Of a stretch of DNA of 64,000 bases, positions 18,801 through 27,006 are shown one piece after another. The position numbers and the translations under genes were made by a program. Under the pieces are notes generated by a model. That model did no database searches, was not told the DNA's origin, and saw nothing but the letters and a program-made list of their open reading frames with translations. The first letter of the stretch is position 1, and each line of letters opens with the position of its first letter. Origin of the DNA: Crocinitomix algicola (GTDB taxonomy: Bacteria; Bacteroidota; Bacteroidia; Flavobacteriales_D; Crocinitomicaceae); assembly GCF_001661595.2 (NCBI RefSeq), contig NZ_LYPF02000001.1:186001-250000 (forward strand), in the 5' to 3' direction.

Positions 18801-18834
18801 AAACTGGTTAAAGAAAGAAGAACGTAAAATGTAA
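15829..18834 (+). CDS. STAND/AAA ATPase with C-terminal helical (TPR-like) repeats
   Basis: A 1001-residue protein without signal peptide. An N-terminal ATPase of the AAA_16/STAND type starts immediately (LYGRETELDLL, about residue 17), with Walker A GNSGVGKS at 46-53, Walker B VIALLDD at 172-178 and an arginine-containing FRSEDD about 30 residues later. A winged-helix-like segment follows (about 300-400), then about 550 residues of helical repeats resembling TPRs. Such proteins are usually ATP-driven signalling switches; related architectures include MalT-like regulators and defence ATPases, where an effector is attached. None is visible here. The TAA overlaps the ATG of the amidohydrolase by one base, so the two are translationally coupled and the neighbour may be its effector or target (inference). 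Confidence 0.8.
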   Translation: MAIMQPNLHTISIKDVLYGRETELDLLNLYHQNSMDGEKIIVLIKGNSGVGKSSLANKFGLDRSKEGDLFVTSKLEISRDNPPYNALIEVFRSVVNEWYHLLKSGNNKLKATIEEELGVNLDYFCQVFPRIKHMFDLKEMASQTTEEVIFRGRLNEMLLSLTRVINRYDQPVIALLDDIQWTDKGTVEFFRCWLSEGSNENLFWICTFRSEDDDRVVWALIEEVLLPYYKSNIRLLLLRGLKLVDIHKLINRHLKIKHDDVSELIQLIDNVTGGNPLYVNIFIQELCAKQILAREEEREGFRWTYHPQRYKDLNRSMNMLEVIIRRIEFLPQETIKLLGVGAAIGSSFHISLISGVSEKPIETVKEILMPAVNKGIIEVINNQNNSNAPIKFRFTHDKFQNVTYSLLSEDRKKWIHQAIGRTFSASLGYAAEDRNIFDIVNHYNHCYNYFNAIDERKKMVEMNCNAAEKAIKLCSYDHAVAYYNKAIQIIDSHKEEWEDDKIYPIYLSAGRAAFLNKDFVSAVMFYESALKFAHSNLEKAYVYYQFIIMYNDVDDTESVFDSASKALKLLNYPFNFNVSKFQLFLLFWKINRKTKKITPNSLVNFVKNDSQEENLIGQILFELWVPSWSVNLKSLTYLNLKCLELTLQKGLSNGSYFGIVGYGVFSGYYSGKIKKGWEWVQAGYKVAEETDFPIVLGKALAAGSTVYGHAIHGYKKNITVLERSYRLSKSTGDYITAAYVSLVMIENYLLAGVNLDEVCQIAQNKQSFLKRTENKTYVTLNKIMMVIPKTLTDSNYVWTSEIERLSKKNDYIFTLHLKVRWYVVQLFLGVLFKNVDVINRVLKHPLVFYNNDMTPIQYLRILTVSCLLVRDKNRFKFKKSLKILAEFKKRLTPLLEVNNKDYFHLERFLSAAELELKGKLNQAIKIYEIAIEEAEKVNAWPFLGMYAEEIIRISEGIENRNLGKIYFKKAILGFANWGATVKVVMLEDQFQNWLKKEERKM

Positions 18835-20639
18835 TGAATCAAAGTAATAAAAAACCAATAACTAATGCACATGCTCATGTTTTTACCCATAAAAGTGTTC
18901 CGCCGTTTTTAGCCAAAACACTTGTCCTTTGGCCTTTTTATTATTTACTACATGTTCCAACTTTTGTAAGATTGTATAAGTTTTATGAACATCTAAATGC
19001 TAAAAAATATCATACTAGGGCAAAGCGAATTAAAAGAATAATTGTTCGAATAAAACGATTTATTCATCAACACTTCATTACTGGTCTAATTTATCGTCTG
19101 GTAATTTTGTGGTTAGGATTAACTTGCTTTTTCATATTTTATCACTTCTTAATTTCCATTCAAATTTTAGAGGGTGACACTATGTTAGAAGGTGAGTTGA
19201 ACAATTTAGTCGAATTCCTAGAAGCAAATTCCTTATTATTCAAACGACCAGATTGGTTGCCTTATTCGATTAATTTGATTTTAGGTTTAATTATCCTATT
19301 GCTGGTAAAATCCGTTCAAAAGACAGTTTTATTTTTACTTAATCAAGTCAGAAAATTTCTTCATTTTTTACCTGGTGAGAAAACAAAAACGCTATTTAGG
19401 AGGTATGTAAAAATGGCAAAGTTTGCTTTGTACGGAAGTCAAAGTAATATTTATTCAAGGTTAAAAAGGCAATATCCACTCGGGTCCCATTTCATTCTGC
19501 TCTCTATGGATATGAAATACATGCAAGCAGGATCTATTGCAAAACATGGAACATTTTATAAACAGCTTGAAGAATTAAAAAAATTAAATCGCAAAAAAGA
19601 AATCCACTCATTTTTATTTATTGATCCGCGGAGAATTCGTGATAAGAAAGAAGGGAAGAGATTTTTCGATTACGAATTGAAAAATGAGAAAATAACATTG
19701 AAAGAGTCAATTGTCAAGCAATATTTAGAGGATGAAGGATTTGCAGGAATTAAAATTTATCCTGCTTTAGGCTATTTTCCATTTGATGAGGACTTATTGC
19801 CCTTATGGAAGTATGCAGCAGATAATAACATTCCTATTATGACACATGGTGTTAAAGGAGTAATTTATTATAGAGGGAAATTATTAAAGGAGTGGAATGA
19901 ACATCCTGTTTTTAAGGAGTTTGTTGGGAGTGGTCGATATAGACAAATTCTTTTTGATGAGTTTAAAAATGTGGATTTTCAGGTAAACTTTACGCATCCA
20001 ATGAATTATTTGTGTTTATTGGAAGAGCCGCTTTTGAGAATCCTAATTGGAAATGGTAAATCTGAGGAGAATAAAAAAATCTTTGGTTACACAAATTCAG
20101 AAACACCTTTAAAGTGGAATTTGAGCAACCTTAAAGTTTGTTTCGCGCATTATGGTGGTGCCGAAGAATGGAAAAAATTTTTAGAAAGAGATCGAGATAA
20201 TTATGCGCAACAATTAATGTCGAAACCCGAAAGTGGTGTCTGGTTTGGGTTAAATGAGCATGGTGAAATTCCTTGGGGTCGATACGAGAACGTATGGAAG
20301 TATACAGATTGGTATTCGATTGTTTCAAGCATGATGATACAGTATGAGAATTTTTATGCAGATATTAGTTATATCGTTAGTGATCCGGATTTGTATCCAA
20401 TGTTAGGAAGTACGATAGGTGAAGGAAGCGAATATGAAAATTATTTTACAAAAACATTAACCTATTCAAATAAGAATAAACTTAGGCAAAAAGTCCTCTT
20501 TGGTTCAGATTTTTATGTAGTTCGCAGTCAAAAGGCAGATAAGGATATTTTTATTGAATTAAAATCGTTTTTGTCGGAGAAAGATTTTGATTTAATTGCG
20601 CGAGAGAATCCCTATAAATACCTGAATAAGAATATTTAA
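18834..20639 (+). CDS. Membrane-anchored amidohydrolase-family metal-dependent hydrolase
   Basis: A 601-residue TIM-barrel hydrolase. The metal ligands of the amidohydrolase-2 group are all visible: H13 and H15 (NAHAH), H338 (MTHG), H439 (FAHYGG) and D559 (FGSDF), plus FAGIKIYP around K307. Unusually, about 200 residues sit between the HxH strand and the rest of the barrel; they contain two transmembrane segments (about 84-110 and 144-170), so the barrel is tethered to the inner membrane. The substrate is unknown. It begins inside the stop codon of the STAND ATPase gene, so the two are almost certainly one functional unit. Confidence 0.82.
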   Translation: MNQSNKKPITNAHAHVFTHKSVPPFLAKTLVLWPFYYLLHVPTFVRLYKFYEHLNAKKYHTRAKRIKRIIVRIKRFIHQHFITGLIYRLVILWLGLTCFFIFYHFLISIQILEGDTMLEGELNNLVEFLEANSLLFKRPDWLPYSINLILGLIILLLVKSVQKTVLFLLNQVRKFLHFLPGEKTKTLFRRYVKMAKFALYGSQSNIYSRLKRQYPLGSHFILLSMDMKYMQAGSIAKHGTFYKQLEELKKLNRKKEIHSFLFIDPRRIRDKKEGKRFFDYELKNEKITLKESIVKQYLEDEGFAGIKIYPALGYFPFDEDLLPLWKYAADNNIPIMTHGVKGVIYYRGKLLKEWNEHPVFKEFVGSGRYRQILFDEFKNVDFQVNFTHPMNYLCLLEEPLLRILIGNGKSEENKKIFGYTNSETPLKWNLSNLKVCFAHYGGAEEWKKFLERDRDNYAQQLMSKPESGVWFGLNEHGEIPWGRYENVWKYTDWYSIVSSMMIQYENFYADISYIVSDPDLYPMLGSTIGEGSEYENYFTKTLTYSNKNKLRQKVLFGSDFYVVRSQKADKDIFIELKSFLSEKDFDLIARENPYKYLNKNI

Positions 20640-20734
20640 CAAAAAATTATTCGGTTCTTTTATTTTTTCGTTGTATATTAGACTGCAGTTCACCCAAAAC
20701 GCATTATTTTCATATCAAATTATTGGCTCGTTTT

Positions 20735-20789
20735 GGGATGTTTTGCTCCCACTGTTGCTACCTTGCCCAATTTTTGGGTAAGGAGCAAC
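20735..20789. other. Structured intergenic region of two hairpins
   Basis: GGGATGTTTTGCTCCC (20735-20750) has a 4-bp stem, and 20754-20789 folds into a 16-bp stem (GTTGCT...AGCAAC, CCCAA/TTGGG at the tip) with one bulged A, one G-U pair and a TTT loop. It lies between the convergent ends of the amidohydrolase and PIF1 genes. No U-tract follows on either strand, so it is not a standard terminator; it could block 3' exonucleases or be part of a small RNA. Confidence 0.45.
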
Positions 20790-20799
20790 ATTACATAAA

Positions 20800-22137
20800 T
20801 CAATTGATCTTTTTTAAATTTCTCCCGCCAGATTTTTTGACAAATAGCTTACGGTCCGAATTAAGTTGTTCAAGCGTATATTCCTTATCCGCAATTTCGG
20901 ATAATTCTTGAAACCGCCGATCTGCTTTTAAAGCTAAGGGGTCTACTTGTAAAGCAGTATTGTTAAAACCTAATAATTTTAGACGCTCTAATTTTCTCAA
21001 TCGAGATAGGGCAACATAACCTTGACCACGCTCAAATGTTTTACTCAAGTCGAGTTCTGCGGCGTCCAAGGTCATACCTTGACTTTTATGAACGGTAATG
21101 GCCCATGCTAAGCGCAGAGGGACTTGTTGATATGAAGCAATTGTTTGTCCGGTATCGTTTGTAACGGTCCATTCTTCAAGACTTGCAGTAATTTCGTTAT
21201 TGTCTAGCGTTTTCACCACTGGAAATCCGATATCTGAATAATCTATAACTTCGCCTAATGTGCCATTTATAAAGTCTTTTTCAGGATTGTTTTTTACAAA
21301 CATCACTTTTGCACCGATTCTAATTGCCATATCATCCGATGTCAAAACACTTCTCTTTAGAATATCAACTACGTTCTTTTCTCCTTTTGTTTTAGCCTTA
21401 AAATAACGACTTTTTCCAGGTAATGCCAAAAGATGCTCGTTATTGATAAAATCAACATCTTTATTATGTGTGTAAAGTTTTGTTGGTGTAATATCTTTAG
21501 GGAATTCAGTAGTTGCAGCATTTTTTAAATGATTTACAGCTACAGTGCTCACTTTTCCTTTTCTAATTTCATCCAAAATTACACTCAAATAGTCATTTTC
21601 TTGTCTAAATTGTTCGGTCAAATAACATATGGTGAATTCAGCAAATTGCCAAGCATCACTCATAAAAGCAAATTTATCTTTACTTTTTTCTGTATAGTCG
21701 CCAATAGGGGGCAATTGAAAAAAATCTCCTGTTAAAATTATTTGCACTCCTCCGAAAGCAGCGTTATTATCTCTACAATAAGATAATATGTGATGAATAG
21801 AATTTAACTGATCACGATGAAGCATTGAAATTTCATCTATGATGAGTACTTTCGTCTTATTAAACCTTTCTCGAATCGATTTTTGCTTTTTTAAATAACT
21901 TAATTCTTTCTCGGTTATTTTTTGCTTAATTCCTAGTCCAGCCCAAGAATGAATAGTGACACCCTGTATATGGGTGGCAGCAATACCTGTAGATGCCGTG
22001 ACAGCAACGTTTATTTTTGCATCTTTTAGGTGTTGAATGAATTGGTTAAGTACATAGGTTTTACCTGTTCCTGCCGAACCAGTTAAAAATATATTCTTTC
22101 CTGATTTTAATAATGCTAAGGCCTTTTCTTGCTTCAT
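20800..22137 (-). CDS. PIF1-like superfamily 1 DNA helicase
   Basis: A 445-residue ATPase. Walker A GSAGTGKT at residues 20-27, ASTGIAA (48-54), Walker B IIDEISML (99-106), the GDFFQLPP motif III and the C-terminal AWAITVHKSQGMT and YVALSR motifs are all present in order. This is the PIF1/RecD-like core without extra domains. It would unwind DNA 5' to 3', acting on forks, structured DNA or recombination intermediates. It stands alone, convergent with the amidohydrolase gene. The C terminus is short and basic. Confidence 0.92.
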   Translation of the reverse strand: MKQEKALALLKSGKNIFLTGSAGTGKTYVLNQFIQHLKDAKINVAVTASTGIAATHIQGVTIHSWAGLGIKQKITEKELSYLKKQKSIRERFNKTKVLIIDEISMLHRDQLNSIHHILSYCRDNNAAFGGVQIILTGDFFQLPPIGDYTEKSKDKFAFMSDAWQFAEFTICYLTEQFRQENDYLSVILDEIRKGKVSTVAVNHLKNAATTEFPKDITPTKLYTHNKDVDFINNEHLLALPGKSRYFKAKTKGEKNVVDILKRSVLTSDDMAIRIGAKVMFVKNNPEKDFINGTLGEVIDYSDIGFPVVKTLDNNEITASLEEWTVTNDTGQTIASYQQVPLRLAWAITVHKSQGMTLDAAELDLSKTFERGQGYVALSRLRKLERLKLLGFNNTALQVDPLALKADRRFQELSEIADKEYTLEQLNSDRKLFVKKSGGRNLKKIN

Positions 22138-22306
22138 AATTCTCGTTGGACAAAGTTAAAATTCATTATGAATGGAGCTTTAGTTTTCTTTTGGAAATCA
22201 AAAAAAAATCAAGGTACTGTTGAATTATGGGGTTAGCTGGATCTTTTTAATTAACAGTTTTTAACGAAGGCAATTCACATAAAATTCTTTACTTCGTAGT
22301 CTATAT

Positions 22307-23026
22307 ATGAAAACAGCTCAATTCATACTTTATTTGTTTCCATTCCTTGTATTAGCTCAAGCCCCCAGTTATAATGACTCACTCATTACTATTAAGGGTC
22401 AAGTTCTTGATACTAATTACAATGTTGGGTCCTATAGTGCATTGATTTTAAATAAATCAACGGGTAAGGGCTTTTTTGGGAACTATGATGGAAGCTTTAC
22501 AATCAAGGTTAAAAAGAGTGATTTAATTGGTGTTTCTGTTCAGGGCTATAAAACAGTTTATATCTCATATGCAGACAGCGCATTCAAAAGTGTATATAAG
22601 AATGTGTTTTATTTAAGGGAACTTTCTTATCAGGCAAAAGAGGTTATTGTAAGGCCAATGAAAACACTTGAAGAGTTAAAGGAAGAACGAGCTTTGATCG
22701 AAAAAAGAGAGGTGCCCGAACTGAAAGCAGTCAATGCAATTTCAAGTCCTATCACTGCATTATATGTGGCCTTTAGTAAGCGGGAGAGAACGAAAAGAAT
22801 GGTTGCTGAAATGGAATATCAGGATCGTCAAGAAGATGTGCTGAGAGAAATCTTAAAGGTATATGTTCATCATGATATCTTTGAACTTTCAGAAGACGAT
22901 TTTGATGAATTTATACGTTTTTTAAACCTTGACCCTCAATTTTTAGCTTCTGCAAACGATATGGATCTTGTCTTGTATATACGTGCAAGATTTAATCAAT
23001 TTCAGAAAATAAAATCAGGTTATTAA
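22307..23026 (+). CDS. Exported protein with carboxypeptidase-like regulatory domain
   Basis: A 239-residue protein with a signal peptide (about 1-18, FLVLAQA). Residues about 27-100 form a beta-sandwich of the CarboxypepD_reg/peptidase-associated type (ITIKGQVLDTNYNVG, then GVSVQGYKTVYISY). The C-terminal 120 residues are helical and charged, with no recognised domain. Proteins of this form in Bacteroidota are often periplasmic accessory proteins of unknown role. It is unlinked to its neighbours and convergent with the methyltransferase at 23037. Confidence 0.75.
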   Translation: MKTAQFILYLFPFLVLAQAPSYNDSLITIKGQVLDTNYNVGSYSALILNKSTGKGFFGNYDGSFTIKVKKSDLIGVSVQGYKTVYISYADSAFKSVYKNVFYLRELSYQAKEVIVRPMKTLEELKEERALIEKREVPELKAVNAISSPITALYVAFSKRERTKRMVAEMEYQDRQEDVLREILKVYVHHDIFELSEDDFDEFIRFLNLDPQFLASANDMDLVLYIRARFNQFQKIKSGY

Positions 23027-23036
23027 GTGAATTAAA

Positions 23037-23618
23037 TTAGCTTTTTATTCCGGTATATACAAAAGCCGGTGGAATATTAATAGGAACAAAATTTAAATGA
23101 ATAGATCCAAACTTTAGCTCTAATAATTTTTTTGCATTTAACGAGTACTGATACTGAACGTACACACCTCCCTTTCTTAAAACATCAAACGCTTTAATTA
23201 TTATTCTTTTTTTAATTTGCTCTGGAATTACAGCAAGAGGTAGAGAGGAAAGGATAGCGTCTGCAGAACCTATTTTGTGGTCTTGCAATATTTTGTCAAT
23301 ATTGTCTGCACTTTCTCGAAGGAGGATAATGCGCTCGTCTTTGAATTTGTTTTTTAGAAACGAATGAAACTCACTGTTTAATTCAATCACAAATATTTTG
23401 CAATCAGGATTTGCTCGTTTTAGCAATTCTTCGGTGAATACACCTGTGCCAGGCCCAAACTCAACTATTGTTTTCGCTGAATTAAAGTCGATTTTGTCAC
23501 ACATTTTTTTTACTAAAAAACGGGAACTTGGAGCTAATGCTCCGACTTGTTTTCGTTCTTTTATGAATGTTCGTAAGAACTTACCTTTTTGTTTGCTTTC
23601 TTGTTCCAATTTATTCAA
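23037..23618 (-). CDS. Class I SAM-dependent methyltransferase (PmtA/rRNA dimethylase-like)
   Basis: A 193-residue cytosolic enzyme. The SAM-binding motif I, VEFGPGTGVFTEEL, is at about 52-65, and an acidic strand end VIELNS follows at about 75. The motif IV region reads ILSSLPLAVIP, close to the NLPY-like motif of rRNA adenine dimethylases and to phospholipid methyltransferases of the PmtA type; the latter fits the short length better. Substrate uncertain. Its start overlaps the stop of the dihydroorotase-like gene by 8 bp, so it is the last gene of the minus-strand operon that begins at 28437. Confidence 0.8.
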   Translation of the reverse strand: MNKLEQESKQKGKFLRTFIKERKQVGALAPSSRFLVKKMCDKIDFNSAKTIVEFGPGTGVFTEELLKRANPDCKIFVIELNSEFHSFLKNKFKDERIILLRESADNIDKILQDHKIGSADAILSSLPLAVIPEQIKKRIIIKAFDVLRKGGVYVQYQYSLNAKKLLELKFGSIHLNFVPINIPPAFVYTGIKS

Positions 23619-24867
23619 TTATTGAGAGTTTCCCTTCGTTAAAAATTCCGTAGACTTCTCCTGTCAATTCCTCGCCCACAAGAGGTGTATTCTTAGATTT
23701 TGAAATAATATCTTCCGACTTTAATTCCTTTTTAATCGATGGGTTAAATAAAGTTAAGTTAGCCACCTTACCAACTTGAATCGAATTATCACTTAAGCCA
23801 AATACTCTTCTAGGTTTAGAACTAATCAAATCAATTCTTTCCGAAAGGGTAAGTGACTCTAATTTATTTAATTGAGCAAATAATGTCTGAACTCCAATAA
23901 TTCCAAAAGCCGCTTGATCAAATTCTACTTCTTTATTTTCAATGTCTTCTGGAGTATGGTCAGAACATACAAAATCAATTGTACCATCTTTAAGACCTTC
24001 GATGAGCGCATCTCTATCACTTGCAGAACGTAGTGGAGGTAAAACTTTATACATCGAATCAAAAGCAAACATTTCCTCTTCGGTATAAATCAAATTGTGG
24101 ATGTAAACATCTGCCGTGATTTGAAGTCCTTCAGATTTTGCCTTACGAATTAATTCAACCCCCTCTTTAGTAGAAATTCCGGTAAAATGTAGTTCACCAT
24201 TCGTGTAACGAACTAGATTTAGGTCTCTTTCAATCGTCATGGATTCAGCTATGGATGGGATAGCTTTTAAACCGGTTGAAACACTTGTTATTCCTTCGTG
24301 AATATAACCTTCACCAAAAATGCTTGAATCATAGGGGAATGATATGATTTTTCCGTTAAAATTTTTAGCATAGAGTAGTGCTCTATACAAAATCCCACCA
24401 TGTAAAGGAGAGCTTACATCCGTAAAACCTATGGCGCCCGCATTTTTTAAATCATACATTTCAGATAGGTTTTTACCTTCCATGTTTTCCGTTAAGGTTG
24501 CAAAAGGATATACTGAAACATTGTTTCCAAGCCCTTTCATTTTTAAATATTCTATTTGCGATTTATTCGAAATAGCAGGACTAGTATTTGGGCTTATTCC
24601 AACGGCCGTCATTCCACCTGCTAAAGCCGCATTTAATCCTGATAGTAAATCTTCTTTTATCTCATTTCCCGGATCACAAAAATTAACTTTCGCGTCGAAC
24701 CAACCTGATGATATATGTAAATCGTTTTTCTCGATAATTTGGTCGACCGGTTCATTAATCTCTGGTGCAATTTTTTCTATTACACCGTTGTTAATTAAAA
24801 CATCTTGTTTGTCTTTGTACGTATTCTTGGAAGAAACAATTGTACACGATTTTAACACTATCTTCAT
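23611..24867 (-). CDS. Dihydroorotase homologue lacking metal-binding residues
   Basis: A 418-residue amidohydrolase fold aligned with class I dihydroorotases over its whole length (SSGWFDAKVNF, ALAGGMTAVGISPNT, VCSDHTPED). The catalytic HxH is replaced by K60-V-N62, the next metal histidine region reads SFPYDSS where HCED-type sequence is expected, and the HIST-type motif reads HFTGIST. Only the final Asp (CSDHTPE) remains. It is therefore probably not catalytic. Known inactive dihydroorotases act as partners of aspartate transcarbamoylase (PyrB); whether this one does is unknown. It lies in the operon BatA - this gene - methyltransferase, 17 bp after BatA. Confidence 0.85.
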   Translation of the reverse strand: MKIVLKSCTIVSSKNTYKDKQDVLINNGVIEKIAPEINEPVDQIIEKNDLHISSGWFDAKVNFCDPGNEIKEDLLSGLNAALAGGMTAVGISPNTSPAISNKSQIEYLKMKGLGNNVSVYPFATLTENMEGKNLSEMYDLKNAGAIGFTDVSSPLHGGILYRALLYAKNFNGKIISFPYDSSIFGEGYIHEGITSVSTGLKAIPSIAESMTIERDLNLVRYTNGELHFTGISTKEGVELIRKAKSEGLQITADVYIHNLIYTEEEMFAFDSMYKVLPPLRSASDRDALIEGLKDGTIDFVCSDHTPEDIENKEVEFDQAAFGIIGVQTLFAQLNKLESLTLSERIDLISSKPRRVFGLSDNSIQVGKVANLTLFNPSIKKELKSEDIISKSKNTPLVGEELTGEVYGIFNEGKLSIIE

Positions 24868-24884
24868 AATTCAACGCTATCAGT

Positions 24885-26927
24885 TTAGCCTTTCCAAAAT
24901 TTAAGGAGTAAAATTTCAATTCCTATAAAAACTAATGCCAAAATTAGTAGAATTCTCCAGTATTCTTGAGCTTTTATCTGATTAATTTGGACACTTCCAG
25001 AACCGGAAATTTCTAATTCACTTGCGTTTGTCCAACCTATTGATTGAAAGTTGTCTAAAAGTTCAGGTCCTTTCAAAGATTTGATATTGGACTCTATCCG
25101 ATTGTAATTAACGCCTATTATCTCATTAAACGTTCCATGATCTGTAAGTTTATAAAATCCAGCAGTATGAATTGCATCTTCGAGATGATTAAATGAAACC
25201 ATTTGTACTTTCCCCTTACTAATCACTTCAGGAATAACATCTACCTTTTCTTTTTCATTAATTAAATGAATCGGTTGTTGTTCAGTTAGTTCATGATATA
25301 CAGGAAAATTATCCATAGCTCCAATTGTCGTAAAAAGTGGCTTTCTGAAAGTTGCTGTTTCGGCAAGTCTCAAAAATGTTGCTGCAAAAAGCGCATGATT
25401 TTGAATGTTTGTAAAGTCGCTGATAAAAGGGCTTGCCGCAAATACAATTCGACCTGAATTTTTACTTTTGTATAATAAATATGGGGAAGTAGGGGCCGCT
25501 CCAAATAAAGTAATATAATCCTGTAATCCGGTAAGGCTGAGTTGATAATGTTTGAAAGTGATTGGGTTTTTAAAATTATTTGGTTTACTGGTGAAAACAC
25601 CTGTATAAAGAGGGTCTTCATCATTAAAATAACGAAGTTGTAAATCATTTGTATCCAACGCGTTAATTGTCGGTAGCTGATGATTTGATAAAAAATCATT
25701 CCAATTCGTACGATCCACAGCTGTTCCTGGGATAAGCACTACAGTCCCTCCATTTTCCAATTTCTGGTTTAACAACCCCTTAATGCCATTAGGAATTTTG
25801 TTGATTCCGTTTAATATGATGAGTTCATTTTCTTCAATTAATTCAGGTTTAACATTATTTATCGATGAAATTGTGGTTTGGTAATATTCATCAAGACTGT
25901 ATAATTGTTCAAGGTTTTTTGATTTGGTTTCTTCTTCTTGTACTACTAGTATATTTACTGCTTCTTTTATTGTATAAGTAAAGTAAAAATGATCATCAAA
26001 AAACAATTGACCCGTTTGAATTGATATTTCTCCGGTTTTTATACCTGAAGTTCGGTCAGTAAAAGTTATTTGATCTTCAATGAACGAATTAGCCGCTATT
26101 GAAATTCGTTTTGGGCTTGGTTCGTTGCCATCTATTTTTAATCTAACCGATAAGTTTTCTACAGGCGATTCAGAGTTGTTTCGTATTCTAAAATGTACAT
26201 CTACAGGAGTTTTTACGCGATGAACAGGACTTTCGAACCAAACAGTATCAATAAAAATGTTTTCTTCTATAGCTGGTTTAGCTTGATAGTAATAAGTTTG
26301 AATTTCTGACAAATTTAAATTTTCTAATGAATTAGTGGATGCTTGAAAATCACTAAAAATAAAGAGTCTTTGATTCGCATTTTCGAATGAGTTTTTAAAG
26401 AGGTCAGCTTGAAGTCGAATAACATCCTCTAGTGCTGTTGAACGTGCAGAAAAACCAATTTCTTTAATTATTTCTATGGCTTCACTTTTGGAGTAGAAAC
26501 GCTGATGTATCGAAAGTAAATCGCCGGTTAAAACATTAACTTTTTCATCTTTATCAAGTGTTTGAACAAGGTCAATTGCTTGATTTTTTAGCTCGTTCAG
26601 TAAGTTTCCATCGCTACCTTCAGCTTGTAAACTAAACGAATTGTCAATATAAATTGATGTAAGGTTCTTCGTCTTTTCCCCACTTTTTGAAGGGATAAAG
26701 GGTTGTGCAAAAGCTAAAATTAAGCAGGAAAGAAATAAAAGTCGTGAAAATAGAACAAGTAGATGTTTAAGTTGATTCCCAGATTTTGAATCCTCTACAA
26801 CTTCTTGCAAAAACTTAACCCTTGAAAAATAAACTGTTTTATACCGACGAAAATTGAACAAATGGACTATAACAGGAAGGAGTAAAACCAAAAAGGCCCA
26901 GAGAAATGTCGGGTACACAAAAGTCAT
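24885..26927 (-). CDS. BatA-domain membrane protein
   Basis: A 680-residue protein opening MTFVYPTFLWAFLVLLLPVI, the N-terminal membrane anchor of the BatA/aerotolerance family. A second transmembrane helix is at about 60-80. A degenerate von Willebrand A-like domain (about 85-200) follows, then periplasmic beta-rich and Rossmann-like parts, and a last helix at about 655-675. The start at 26927 matches the family; 15 bp upstream is another ATG. Role unknown; Bat operons have been linked to stress tolerance or envelope homeostasis. It is third in the 28437-23037 operon. Confidence 0.85.
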   Translation of the reverse strand: MTFVYPTFLWAFLVLLLPVIVHLFNFRRYKTVYFSRVKFLQEVVEDSKSGNQLKHLLVLFSRLLFLSCLILAFAQPFIPSKSGEKTKNLTSIYIDNSFSLQAEGSDGNLLNELKNQAIDLVQTLDKDEKVNVLTGDLLSIHQRFYSKSEAIEIIKEIGFSARSTALEDVIRLQADLFKNSFENANQRLFIFSDFQASTNSLENLNLSEIQTYYYQAKPAIEENIFIDTVWFESPVHRVKTPVDVHFRIRNNSESPVENLSVRLKIDGNEPSPKRISIAANSFIEDQITFTDRTSGIKTGEISIQTGQLFFDDHFYFTYTIKEAVNILVVQEEETKSKNLEQLYSLDEYYQTTISSINNVKPELIEENELIILNGINKIPNGIKGLLNQKLENGGTVVLIPGTAVDRTNWNDFLSNHQLPTINALDTNDLQLRYFNDEDPLYTGVFTSKPNNFKNPITFKHYQLSLTGLQDYITLFGAAPTSPYLLYKSKNSGRIVFAASPFISDFTNIQNHALFAATFLRLAETATFRKPLFTTIGAMDNFPVYHELTEQQPIHLINEKEKVDVIPEVISKGKVQMVSFNHLEDAIHTAGFYKLTDHGTFNEIIGVNYNRIESNIKSLKGPELLDNFQSIGWTNASELEISGSGSVQINQIKAQEYWRILLILALVFIGIEILLLKFWKG

Positions 26928-27006
26928 ATCACAAATATGCAAATAAGGATTCGAATTTTAAGAGTTAGAAAAGGAATTAATTACGAATTTATAAACAGTT
27001 ATGCTG

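Noticed and set aside
24431-24904. 157-codon open frame antisense to the dihydroorotase homologue
   Set aside because: Opposite strand of a well-supported gene, with no recognisable protein features.
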